Positions 14,859-24,300 of a DNA stretch of 45,153 bases are shown in pieces. The stretch lies in IMG/VR virus record IMGVR_UViG_3300036859_000708, positions 1 through 45,153 of that record; one strand, given 5' to 3'. Source of the DNA: a virus. The notes beneath the pieces were generated by a model. It ran no database searches and was not told the DNA's origin. It worked only from the letters and a program-made list of their open reading frames with translations. The stretch's first letter is position 1; every line of letters begins with the position of its first letter. The position numbers and the translations under genes are program-made.

Positions 14859-15574
14859 GCGCTCTTCCGTTCCGCCTCGGGGTGGCATCGAGTACAAAGC
14901 CACTCGACGTCGAGCCAATTCTCGGGCGCGTAACCAAGGTGATGATGGGCTTGGATAGCGCTTCGATCATCCACCGTTTGGTCGCCAGCCGATCCGCATT
15001 TTTGACAACACTCGGGGCGCACAAGACGCCCTGACTCCAGAGCAGCCTTAACGGCAAGGCGAGCGCTCACGTGGTCCGGGAACTTCTCGGCATACCTCCG
15101 GAGGTATGCGCGCCCCTTTTCGCTCTTCTGCCATCGGCTGTACGCCGCCTGCTTCACCTTCCGGCCTTTCGGTGTGCGGTGATATCGCATCACCGCCTCG
15201 GAGGCCGCGCGGCGGCGATGTGGGAGCTTTCGATAGCGCTCCTTTATGGCCTTGCCCGATTCGCCGTACCAGCGAGTCCAGCCCACCTGCATGCAGGCCT
15301 TGCAGTGTGATCTGAGACCATCGCTATGATTCTTGTCCGGCGAGAACTCCGCTCGTGGCTTGACCTCCTGGCATCGACTACAACGCTTGTTCCCTTCAGC
15401 AGCGAGAGTGCTTAGTTCTATCTTCCTCGGACTGGGGGGTTTTCGATGACGCTCACGATACCGGCGAGCGCGCTCTACCTGACACTTCTTACAGTGAGAC
15501 GGGATGCGCCCTTTGTAGGGAGGATAAAACTCACTCGGCGGTTTCTGCTCGCCACATTCGCTACAGCGGTTCAT
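14855..15574 (-). CDS. HNH endonuclease-like protein with two zinc ribbons
   Basis: Start is ATG 15574, four bases inside the end of the helicase gene. The 239-residue protein has two N-terminal ribbons (CSECGEQKPPSEF ... CKKCQ; CSRCQEVKPRAEF ... CKAC), a basic middle (RYHRTPKGRKVKQAAYSRWQ) and a C-terminal HNH core (CQKCGSAG, AIQAHHHLGYAPENWLDV, CTRCHP). It is a homologue of the protein at 4723-5283, which has one ribbon. The second ribbon here looks like an extension or duplication. It is most likely a free-standing homing endonuclease inserted after the giant helicase gene. Confidence 0.82.
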   Translation of the reverse strand: MNRCSECGEQKPPSEFYPPYKGRIPSHCKKCQVERARRYRERHRKPPSPRKIELSTLAAEGNKRCSRCQEVKPRAEFSPDKNHSDGLRSHCKACMQVGWTRWYGESGKAIKERYRKLPHRRRAASEAVMRYHRTPKGRKVKQAAYSRWQKSEKGRAYLRRYAEKFPDHVSARLAVKAALESGRLVRPECCQKCGSAGDQTVDDRSAIQAHHHLGYAPENWLDVEWLCTRCHPEAERKSA

Positions 15575-18500
15575 GCCGCGACCTTGGTCCTTTCGGCCGC
15601 TTTCAGCCGTGCCTCGGAGAATACACGGGCGATGCCGGTATCGTCCACGAGGTCGCCGGGGTCGGTTAAAATCTTGCGGAGCTCCATCTTCCGATTCACA
15701 CGGTCCGCCGCGCGCGCCTCGAAGTCGGTGTTCGTGGTCAGGTCGACCAGGTCGATGGCGCCAGCCTTCTGCCCAAGTCGATCGATGCGGCCGTTCCGTT
15801 GTGCCCACGTCTTTGCCGTCCAAGGCCTGTCAAACTGATAGAGCCTCTGCCCTCGCTGCAGATTTAACCCACTTTCTGCGGCATCGCTCACCACGAAGAC
15901 GTCGGCCTTCGCTTCGCCGGTCTCGGGCTGGAACCGGAGGCGCTTCCGGTCCCGCTCCTTCGTCGAGTCGCCTCCGGTCAGCTTCTCGACCCGGTGCCCG
16001 TCCTCGGCCAGGGCCTCGGTGATCTCGTCGACGGCCTTCAGGTTGTGGGCGAAGACGACAGCCGGACCGTCCTTCGGGTTGTGGGCCTTCAGGTCCTGCC
16101 GGAGAGCCGCGATCTTGGCGTTTTGGTCCTTCGGCGCAAGGTTGACGACGCGGTTGAGGGCGTGCTCGGCGTTCGGGTTTCGCTGGATCTCCTTAGCGAT
16201 CGCCTCGTGCTGCTCCGCCGGCGCCGCCGCGAATCGATCCGGGGCCAGTACCTTCGCCGCGGCGACGTCGACCTTCCCGGAGATCCGCGCGGCCCGGAGC
16301 TTCTTCACCGCGTTCTGGACCGCCGCGTACTGCTTCGCTTGCTCCGGATGGAGCTCGACGGAGATCGGGTTTCCGTTGGTGATCGTCTGGCGATTGACCT
16401 TGTGGTTGCCGCGGATCTCGGCGGCGTAGACGTAGGGCGCGACTTCCCGCCGGAGAGCCTCCGCCGCGGCCGTCGTGTTCACGCCATACCTTCGCTTCCA
16501 GTCAGCGGCATCTCCGTACCGTCCGTCGGCGTGGAGCTTATCGAGCAGGGATCGGAGTTCCGAGACATCGTTCTTCACCGGATCCGCTGTCGCCGAGAGA
16601 TAGTACGGCGTGTTGTCGGACACCGCCTGCATGATCTTCGAGACGAGCGAGTCAGGCTTATTTTCGCGGTCGAGGAGGCCGTGGGCCTCGTCCGCCATCA
16701 GGTACTGGTAGGAGATCCCGTTCTTCGCGAGGACCTCTTTCACGAGCGCTGCGCGCGCCTCACGGCGGTTCTGCTCGCTCTTCCCGGGCATCGCGTCCAT
16801 GAAGTGCGTGCTCGCCTCTTCGGGCTTCACGCCTAGGTGCTCGGCGATCAGGTGCACCATGTCGTCCCGGAAGGATTGGTGCGTGTGGACGGTCGCCTGC
16901 AGCTTCGGATCCGCGTGCTGCGCGAGCCGCCCCTCTCGCGAGAGCCCAGGGTCAGCGGCGTAGTTCATGGAGCCCGGCTCGATGTTCTTCGCGAACTCCC
17001 CCCGAAACTGCCCCTGGACCGATGGCGGCACGACAAAGAGGCCGCGCTTCACCCCGGACTCGGGTGTGTGGAGGAGGTGCGAGAACGCGCCGACGCCCAC
17101 GCTGCTCTTCCCCGAGCCAGTTCCGAGTGCGCCGGCGAGGCGCTTCGTTGCGAGGAGGCTCTTGACGGTCCGCTGCTGGTGAATCAGCCGCGCTTGTGCG
17201 CCCTCAGAGTCGGACCAGCGCCGGTCCTTCAGGAGCTCGACGGGGCTCCCCGGCCGCCAGTTCTTGGCGACGCTCGGCAGCGCGGCCGCGAGCTCGGCCT
17301 CGGCGCGGTTGCCGAGCGTATAGCGCTCGTGCCCGTCGGGCGTCCGGCGCTTCGGAGCGTTCGTACTTCCACCCAGCAACCCCATCTGGTTCTGGCGTTC
17401 TATCTCCTCCGCCTGCTGGATCCGCTCCATCCGCTCGGACGCCGATCCGGCCGAGTATTTTCCGCCGACGCGGTTTCGCGCGGCGTCGAGGATCCGCCGG
17501 CGCTCGGTGAGCAGCGCCTCGCGCTTCGCCGGGTCGAGGAAGCCGAGATGGAGCTCTCCGTGCGCCGCCGGCCGGATCCCGATCCGCAGCGGCTCATCGT
17601 GGAGCATCGTGTAGGCCTGGTGGAAATCCTTCACGAAGTCGGACTTCAGCCGGTCCTGGAGCGCGGTGTAGGCGTTGTGGACGCCGCCCATCGCCGCGGT
17701 GTACTCGTTCCACCCGGGGCCACTCGGGGCCCTATATGGCCCTTTAGGGCCACCAGCGCCCCCAGCCGCCTCGAGTTCCTTTCGCTGCTTGTCCCACTCC
17801 AACCACTCCGGGGTGGTTTCACCTCCGCCGAAGAGCCCGGGCGTTGTCTTCGCGGGCTCCTCGGCGAGGTGCTTCCCCAGCCTTTCCTTGGAAGTCGTGT
17901 CCCCTGCGGCGGCTACATGTGATCCACCCCCCTTCGCAACGTGAGAATCGAAGTAGCCCCGTAGCGCGCGCTGGTCCTGGCCCGTGAGCTCGCCGAGCGG
18001 CTTGAACGCCACCATGCGGCGCGGATCCGACGCGAGAGCGCGCGTGATCGCTTCCTGGCTCTGCTTCGAGTCGTAACGGATGCCCTGCGAGTTGATCGGC
18101 GCGGCGTCGGGGGCCCCCACCTTCCGGAAGTGCTCTTCGGTGATCCGGTCGACCGCCGCGGCGTGATCGCTCGCCTTGGCGAGCCGCATCTTCGGCTTCC
18201 CGTCCTCGCCGAGTACCGGCTTGCCCCTCTCGACGAGAGGGACGCGGGTCGGGAAGGCCTTCTCCAGCGCCTCACCGTAGCCTGCCCGGTGCTCAGCCGG
18301 CACCGACATGATGGAGTCGTTCATGTCGCGGAGCACATTGTCGAGCGGCTCGCCGTTCGCCGCGTGCCGCGCGATGTGCTCGTTCACATGGTCGGCGACG
18401 CTCCCACCATCGCCGAACTTCTGGAACGGGCGGATGTTCGTGGTCAGACTCGCCGGCTCGAGGCCGGGGCCGTCGAAAGTCGTCGCCGCCCGGCTGATCG

Positions 18501-20985
18501 TACCCTTGGGTTTCCAGTCAGGCTCGTCGTGCTCACCCTTCTTGATCGCGATCACCTGCTCCTGGAGCTTCATCCGCTCCGGGTTGACCTGGCCGACCAG
18601 CTTCTCGAAGCCGGAGGCGTGCACGGTGCCGAGGAAGTTCTTGCCGTCGGTGTCGATCGTGTAGTCGCTTCGATCGAGGCCAAGCGCGCGTAGCTGGCGG
18701 ATCGCCGCCTCCGATCCGATCTCGCCGAAGTTGACGGAGATCGAATCCGCCCCCTTCTTCCCGAGGGCGTCGACGAGCCCCGCGGTCGCCTCGAACTCGC
18801 CGAGGGTCTGGCCGGCGCGCTGGCGTGCCTCCTCGAGCGCTTCCTGGCGCTTCGCGCGCGCTTCCTGGAGCACGGCCAAGTCCGACGGCGAGGACGCCTG
18901 CTGCAGGACCTCGTCGGCGCGGTCGAGGTCCTCCTCGATCTCGCGCATGGCCTCTTCGACCTCATCGGCCGACTTCTCGGCGTGGTACTCGCCGAGCCTA
19001 GTGGCCATCTCCCGGAGGGTCGACGGATCCTCGAGCTGGCGCATCTTCCAGGCGAGGAGCTCCGCGGCGCCCCGCGCGCCGAGCGTGTCGACCACCTCGC
19101 GGGAGAGCAGCGGCGACTTCGCGTAGGCGAGCGAGGCGTTGTTGAGCGCGTTGTACGCGCCGGCGCCGAGGTGCTGCTCGAGCGAGCGGTGGAGATCCTT
19201 CTTGTCGTAGTCCTCGGTGAATTCCTTCCCCCGGCCGAGGAGGAGATCCGGGCTCTCGACGCGGTCGAGAAACGCCTGGTTCCGCCTCGCCATCACCTCG
19301 TTCTCGATGTCCTTCTCGGCCTTGGCGATCGCCTCGCGGCTCGGTTGGGGACCGAGGCCGGTGAACATGTTCCGGCCGAAGACCTGCTCGTCGACGTCCT
19401 CGCCTGCCTCGACACCTGCGTCCGCTGCGGCGAGTTTCCGCGCGTCGGCGCGGAGCGCCTTGTCGGCCGCGATCAGCTCGATGGCCTTCCGGGAATCGAG
19501 AATCGGCTTCACCTCGAGCTCGGGCTTTCGGAGCACCCCGGTCTCTTTGTAGAGCCGAACTTCGTCCTGGTAGCGCTTCCCTGCGGCGATGAAGCCCTCG
19601 CGCGCCGCCAGATACGCCTCGGCCGACTCCTGGCCCTTCGACTCGAGGAGCTCGTCGTAGCGCTCGTTGACCCGTTTGGCGGAGATCGCTCCGCGCTCGC
19701 CCTTCAGCGCGGGCCCCATCTCGCCCGAGAGGATCGTCAGATCGCTCTTCCGCGCCTCGATCGCTTCGAGGTGAGCCTGGTCCTGCGCGAGCTCCAGAGC
19801 GAGCGTCTCCTCGCGCGGAGACATGGTCGCACCCTCGCCCCGCTTCGACTCGAGCGCGCGGAGCTCCGGCACGTACTGCCGCATGCCTTCGACGACGGTC
19901 TGCCGCTCCTCGGCGACCGCCTGGAGGCCCTGCTCGACGTCCTCCGGCTTCGCCGTAGCGGCCTGGGCGATGAGCTCGGCGGCCCGCTTCTCCGCGGTCA
20001 GGTCCTTCACCCGCGCGATCGCGTCCGGGCTGCCGTCCTTCGCCGCGCGGTCGATCGCCAGCTCGAGCTCGCGCTGGAGCGTGGTGGTGTCCCGCGCGGC
20101 CAGGTGCGCGGCGATCTCTTCGTCCGAGGCATCGCGGGTCGGCGACTTGAAGCCCAGGCCGCCCTTCACCTTCTGCTCCTCCAGGTCCGAGAGCGCGACG
20201 ACGTTCGGGTCGTTGCTCTCGAGCGGGATGTCTCCGAGCCCAGCGGCGCGTCGGGCCTCGGCATCGGCTACGAGTACGCGCTTCGTCTCGGCGAGCACGT
20301 CCTGTGCACGCTGCTCGACGCGCTTGAAATGGGCCTTTTCTTGCTGCTCGATTCGACCCTTACTCGCACCGGCTTTGCCTAGCCGCTCCGCAGTCTCATC
20401 GAACTTCCACTCCTCGTCCTTCCAGCCGAGCGCCTGGGCGACGTTGGCGACGAACTCCCGTCGGCGAGCCTCGTGGAGGGTGTGCGCCTCATCGACTACG
20501 GCCTTCTGCCGCCTGGCCCCTGCCGCCTCCGCTTCCTTCTCCTCGGGCGAGAGAGCCTTCTTCCGCTCGCGCTCGGCGTCGCGCTTCTCGCCTTCCGCCT
20601 GCTTCTTCGCCGCGGCCTTCTCTTTCTCGCGTTGCTTCTGCTCCTCCGGCGAGCGCAGATTCGTCAATTTCAAGTAGTTTAAGGAGCCCCCCGCCCCAGC
20701 GACTACATGGAAAACTCCCGGCTCAGTTTTCGACTCACGAACTTTGACATGCTGACCAGGCCCATCGTCACCGTGGGGCTTCACCGTGATCCAGTGGAAA
20801 GCTCCCTCGGGATCCGAGTACATTTTCCCGAGCGCGCCCTGCTTGGCCTTCAGCATGTCGGGCGCCAGGAGATCCACCGGCACCAGAGCCTCGACGATGT
20901 TGAATACGACCGTGCCGCGCCTGCTCATGCGCTCGGCGAGCACCACCGTCCTCTCGACGGGCTCTCCTCGGAAGGCGACGTTCAC
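15571..20985 (-). CDS. Giant polyvalent virion-region protein with C-terminal SNF2-like helicase
   Basis: The 1804-residue protein starts at ATG 20985. The N-terminus (about residues 60-115) holds a beta domain with GAFHWITVKPHG and VFHVVAGAGGSLNYL, a motif seen in phage polyvalent proteins. Residues about 115-800 are Glu/Lys/Ala-rich helical and coiled coil. The C-terminal third is a superfamily 2 helicase: Walker A GALGTGSGKSS (1285-1295), DEAH box (1432-1435), SAT motif (LSATAD, 1463-1468), and motif VI with QRNGRIDRLGQK (from 1729), as in SNF2/DarB-type proteins. All core motifs look intact. Position between two other virion-associated genes suggests packaging in the head and action on incoming or host DNA. 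A P1 DarB-like anti-restriction role is possible but no methyltransferase motif is visible. Confidence 0.82.
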   Translation of the reverse strand: MNVAFRGEPVERTVVLAERMSRRGTVVFNIVEALVPVDLLAPDMLKAKQGALGKMYSDPEGAFHWITVKPHGDDGPGQHVKVRESKTEPGVFHVVAGAGGSLNYLKLTNLRSPEEQKQREKEKAAAKKQAEGEKRDAERERKKALSPEEKEAEAAGARRQKAVVDEAHTLHEARRREFVANVAQALGWKDEEWKFDETAERLGKAGASKGRIEQQEKAHFKRVEQRAQDVLAETKRVLVADAEARRAAGLGDIPLESNDPNVVALSDLEEQKVKGGLGFKSPTRDASDEEIAAHLAARDTTTLQRELELAIDRAAKDGSPDAIARVKDLTAEKRAAELIAQAATAKPEDVEQGLQAVAEERQTVVEGMRQYVPELRALESKRGEGATMSPREETLALELAQDQAHLEAIEARKSDLTILSGEMGPALKGERGAISAKRVNERYDELLESKGQESAEAYLAAREGFIAAGKRYQDEVRLYKETGVLRKPELEVKPILDSRKAIELIAADKALRADARKLAAADAGVEAGEDVDEQVFGRNMFTGLGPQPSREAIAKAEKDIENEVMARRNQAFLDRVESPDLLLGRGKEFTEDYDKKDLHRSLEQHLGAGAYNALNNASLAYAKSPLLSREVVDTLGARGAAELLAWKMRQLEDPSTLREMATRLGEYHAEKSADEVEEAMREIEEDLDRADEVLQQASSPSDLAVLQEARAKRQEALEEARQRAGQTLGEFEATAGLVDALGKKGADSISVNFGEIGSEAAIRQLRALGLDRSDYTIDTDGKNFLGTVHASGFEKLVGQVNPERMKLQEQVIAIKKGEHDEPDWKPKGTISRAATTFDGPGLEPASLTTNIRPFQKFGDGGSVADHVNEHIARHAANGEPLDNVLRDMNDSIMSVPAEHRAGYGEALEKAFPTRVPLVERGKPVLGEDGKPKMRLAKASDHAAAVDRITEEHFRKVGAPDAAPINSQGIRYDSKQSQEAITRALASDPRRMVAFKPLGELTGQDQRALRGYFDSHVAKGGGSHVAAAGDTTSKERLGKHLAEEPAKTTPGLFGGGETTPEWLEWDKQRKELEAAGGAGGPKGPYRAPSGPGWNEYTAAMGGVHNAYTALQDRLKSDFVKDFHQAYTMLHDEPLRIGIRPAAHGELHLGFLDPAKREALLTERRRILDAARNRVGGKYSAGSASERMERIQQAEEIERQNQMGLLGGSTNAPKRRTPDGHERYTLGNRAEAELAAALPSVAKNWRPGSPVELLKDRRWSDSEGAQARLIHQQRTVKSLLATKRLAGALGTGSGKSSVGVGAFSHLLHTPESGVKRGLFVVPPSVQGQFRGEFAKNIEPGSMNYAADPGLSREGRLAQHADPKLQATVHTHQSFRDDMVHLIAEHLGVKPEEASTHFMDAMPGKSEQNRREARAALVKEVLAKNGISYQYLMADEAHGLLDRENKPDSLVSKIMQAVSDNTPYYLSATADPVKNDVSELRSLLDKLHADGRYGDAADWKRRYGVNTTAAAEALRREVAPYVYAAEIRGNHKVNRQTITNGNPISVELHPEQAKQYAAVQNAVKKLRAARISGKVDVAAAKVLAPDRFAAAPAEQHEAIAKEIQRNPNAEHALNRVVNLAPKDQNAKIAALRQDLKAHNPKDGPAVVFAHNLKAVDEITEALAEDGHRVEKLTGGDSTKERDRKRLRFQPETGEAKADVFVVSDAAESGLNLQRGQRLYQFDRPWTAKTWAQRNGRIDRLGQKAGAIDLVDLTTNTDFEARAADRVNRKMELRKILTDPGDLVDDTGIARVFSEARLKAAERTKVAA

Positions 20986-20991
20986 AAGTGT

Positions 20992-21363
20992 CTACGATTC
21001 CAGAATGCCGTGGCCGAGGACGCTGACGCTCCCGCCCGAGATCGCGGTGATGTTGGCACGGATGTAGTCGCAGGCGTCGTCGAGGGTGAAGAACTTCCCG
21101 CCGGCGATGTTGGTGGCGGCCGCCTTCTCGGGCGGCTGCGGAGTGTTGCCGTCGTTCGAGATCTCGATGTTGAGCACGAGCCCAGCGAGGCCCGGCCCGG
21201 CGAGCACCTGGATGCCCTTGTAGTGGTGAGCGCGGATGTCGATCCACGGTCCCCAGCCGACGGCGGTGGCGCCCTCGAGGAGCACGAAGTCGACTTCCTT
21301 CTCGCGAAGCCCCAGCTTGTGGTTCTGTTTCGAGAGCTTCTCCTGATCAGCCAGTAGCGCCAT
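20992..21363 (-). CDS. Unknown protein, possible virion component
   Basis: The 123-residue product starts at ATG 21363 (MALLADQEKLSKQNHK), 17 bases inside the preceding gene. It is a mixed alpha/beta protein with LREKEVDFVLLEGATAVGWG, YKGIQVLAGPGLAGLVLNIE and FFTLDDACDYIRANIT. No catalytic motif is visible. It is placed between the two giant polyvalent proteins, six bases before the helicase gene, so it may share their fate in the capsid. Confidence 0.6.
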   Translation of the reverse strand: MALLADQEKLSKQNHKLGLREKEVDFVLLEGATAVGWGPWIDIRAHHYKGIQVLAGPGLAGLVLNIEISNDGNTPQPPEKAAATNIAGGKFFTLDDACDYIRANITAISGGSVSVLGHGILES

Positions 21364-24300
21364 GTGCCTCTTCCCCCTTTGGTTTTTCCGACTTTCCGAG
21401 TTTCTTACTTTCCGGCTGCTGCTCCCCGGTGCTCCCGTTCTCAAGACCGTCCGCGAACCTCGGGTACAAACGGGTGAACGTAGCAACGTTCCGCGCCATG
21501 CCGATCGCCACTTCGAATCGGGGCGGGGCGTACCTCTTCCGGGCCTCCGCGAAGAGCTTCGCGCGATCGATGTCCGGTCCGAGGGCGCGGAGCGCGATCG
21601 TCCGGCGGTTATCGTGGTCGCGAATGGCCAGCACTTCCTTCAGGCCACCAACGTCGTCGCCACCGTCGACGGCCACCTTCAGCATCGCGTCGCTCGGCTC
21701 GTTCACGCAGCCGCCCATCTGCTTGACCGTGGGCGGGCACTCGGGCATCTGCGCGCTTTCCGTATCGCGATTGTCGATTTGCGATTCCTGATCCGTGGAG
21801 GCCGGCTTCTGATCCTCACCGGTCGCCGAAGCCGCGCCTGGTGCCTCGTCGCGCACGGCGAAGTAGTCGGCGACCTGCTTGAAGTAGGGCATCGCTTCCG
21901 GCGGCGCCCCGCCCTGAGACTTGAAGGTGAGGTCGTGAATCGCCTCGGCGAGCGCCGTCTGGCGCGCGGTCCGAAACTGGATCTCGATCGGCTTCCCGCC
22001 CGGCTCGGCCACGAAGAGGTGACAGCCTCGGTAGAGGCCCGACTTCGGCGTGTTGATGTAATCCTCTTCGCGCGTCACCTTCATCGAGCGCTGGACTCGA
22101 CCGACGGCGGCGAGGATGTCGGGGCAATTCTCGAGCTCGATGCGTGCGCCGCCCACGTCCTCGATGTCACCGAGACCCTTCTGCTTCTCGACCAGCTTCG
22201 CAGCGAGGGAGGCCGTTTCCCGGAGCCGACCAGCTACCGGCACACCTGGAAAGAGGCCGGTGAGCGTGGTGATCACCTTGGCCAGCGACGCACGGAAGCC
22301 GTCGAGATACGTGCCGAGCTCGTGGTGATCGACTGCCTCGCCTGCTGTCGGGGGCGGCTCGGCCTCCTTCGGCGCCATGAGCGCCGCGGCGGCCGCCGGG
22401 CTCGTCGGGAGTTTCGCGGGCGGTCCGGTGGGCGCGGATTTCCCGTTTCCAGCCCCGGGGCTTGCACCTGGTTGTGCGCGCGGGGGCGGAACCTTCGCCT
22501 TCACGACCATGAGGCCGTCAGGGCCGATATGGCCAAACCGAACCGGGTCGCCGCGGCGATGGACCACCTCGCCACGAACGAGGCCTCCGCCGTGAAACGT
22601 CGACCGGACCTCGGTCTTCCACTCCTGCCACGGCAGCACGTCGATCTGGCCGATGAAGCGCGGATTGTCATAATGCTCGAGGAATGCCGCGCGCGCCGCC
22701 TCGAGACTCTCGAATCCCACCATGGCCTTCTGCTCGTCGACCTCGGTGAACTCGGGCGGCCGCATCGTCGTGACCACGTAGACGTCCGTGCCGTCAATCC
22801 GGTCGCTGTGGGCGAGAGGTCCGAGGAAGACGTCGTGGTGTTCGCCGTCGGTCGAGAGCGTCCGCCTCGCATATCCGTACGGGGTTTTGACCTTTGTCCG
22901 TCCCTCTTCGCCGCTCTCGGCGTCCTTCCAGTGCCGGACCGAGCCGCGGCGGTTCTCGATCGAGACCTGCACCCCATCGACCCATCTCCGGCCGTGGAGA
23001 CGACGAGACTTGAGGACCATGGTGCCTGGATCTAGGATTAGCCCCGGTGAGAGCCCGCTGAAGGCCGGTGCGTTCCGATCCCCATCGTGGGGGTACAACC
23101 CCGGGTAGCCCAGCGGGCTCTTGCCATTTCGGCCCCCGAGGAGCATCCTCGATTCTCGAAAGGGCGACCCGCCAACGCTCGGATCCGTCACTGGCGTCTC
23201 CGTACTGAAAGCTAACGGGCCGCCCTTTCCCTCTGGGTTGCTTTTGATGATCAACGGGCCTATCTTTTTAGTAGGCGCGAGCCCGCCGCCGGTCGGCTTG
23301 CCCGATTCAGCCTCTCCAGGTTGGTCGGCCACCGAACTATCCCCGTCGGGCTCCGCCCTTTTCTCTGGCCACTCGACTCGGTGGTTGTAGTAGAGCTGGC
23401 CATTGTTCAGCTCCCGAATCGTGAATGTCGTTGGCCATGTCTCTCCGTTGAGGAGAACATTCGCGATCAGGTAGTGATATCCGGTCGTGTGCCGGTCCCT
23501 GATGGGATCGCTCGCCGGCTCTGACCTCCAGTAGCTCGTCGCTGGCAGCAGCTTCTCGAAATCCGCCACCATGAGCAGCTTCCGGCGATCGGCCCCGCCG
23601 CCTGCTCGACTAGTTGGCTTGCTGGCGCTGTCATTGTTGAAGCCGATCGGTCCGAGAACGGGGTGATCGAAGGTCTTCTTGTCGACGGCCCACTTCGAGA
23701 GGAGCGCTCGAACACGTTCGCGAAGGGGCTCGATTTCCAGGCCCTTCCACTCCTCCGGAACCGACACAGCGACCGCGGGCAGTTCTCGTGCCGCGTCAAA
23801 CCCGGCCTGCTGTTTCCCCCTGGTGTCTGGCGGTCCTCCGGTAGCTCCCGCCGCCAGGCCACGATCATTCAGCATTCGCGGGGTAGGCTGAAGGCCGTAG
23901 TGCACGTGTCCAGTGCTGGTGATGTAGAACCGGCCACCGCGGGATCCCGGACCGTCGCGCGCTTTCAGGATCTCCCCGTCGAGCGCCTCGAGCTCGCTGA
24001 GCATCTCCGCGCGCAGCGTGACGAGCCACGCCTTCATCATCATGCCTTCGTTGTCGGTGCGGTTCTCAAGGGGTGGGAGGTCGTCTTCTTCGAGGAAAAC
24101 GAGATCCTTCTCGATTGCGATCCGCCGGGAGAGTAGGTCGCGCACCTCGTCGACCTCTGCTTTCCGGAAACTCATCTCACCCCGCCGCGGCCCTGTCTCG
24201 CCACGCACGAAACGCCCGTGGAGTTCTACGCCTGCGGGAAGCGGTACCGAGGCCGCCGCTGGCGAAGCCGCTGCGTGGTCACGCTCGGCGGCCGCGGCCT

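Noticed and set aside
17737-17752. Hairpin TGGCCCT-TT-AGGGCCA inside the helicase gene, next to CCTATAT
   Set aside because: It lies within a Gly/Pro-rich linker (GGAGGPKGPYRAP) whose codons explain the GGCC repeats; no sign of a promoter or terminator.
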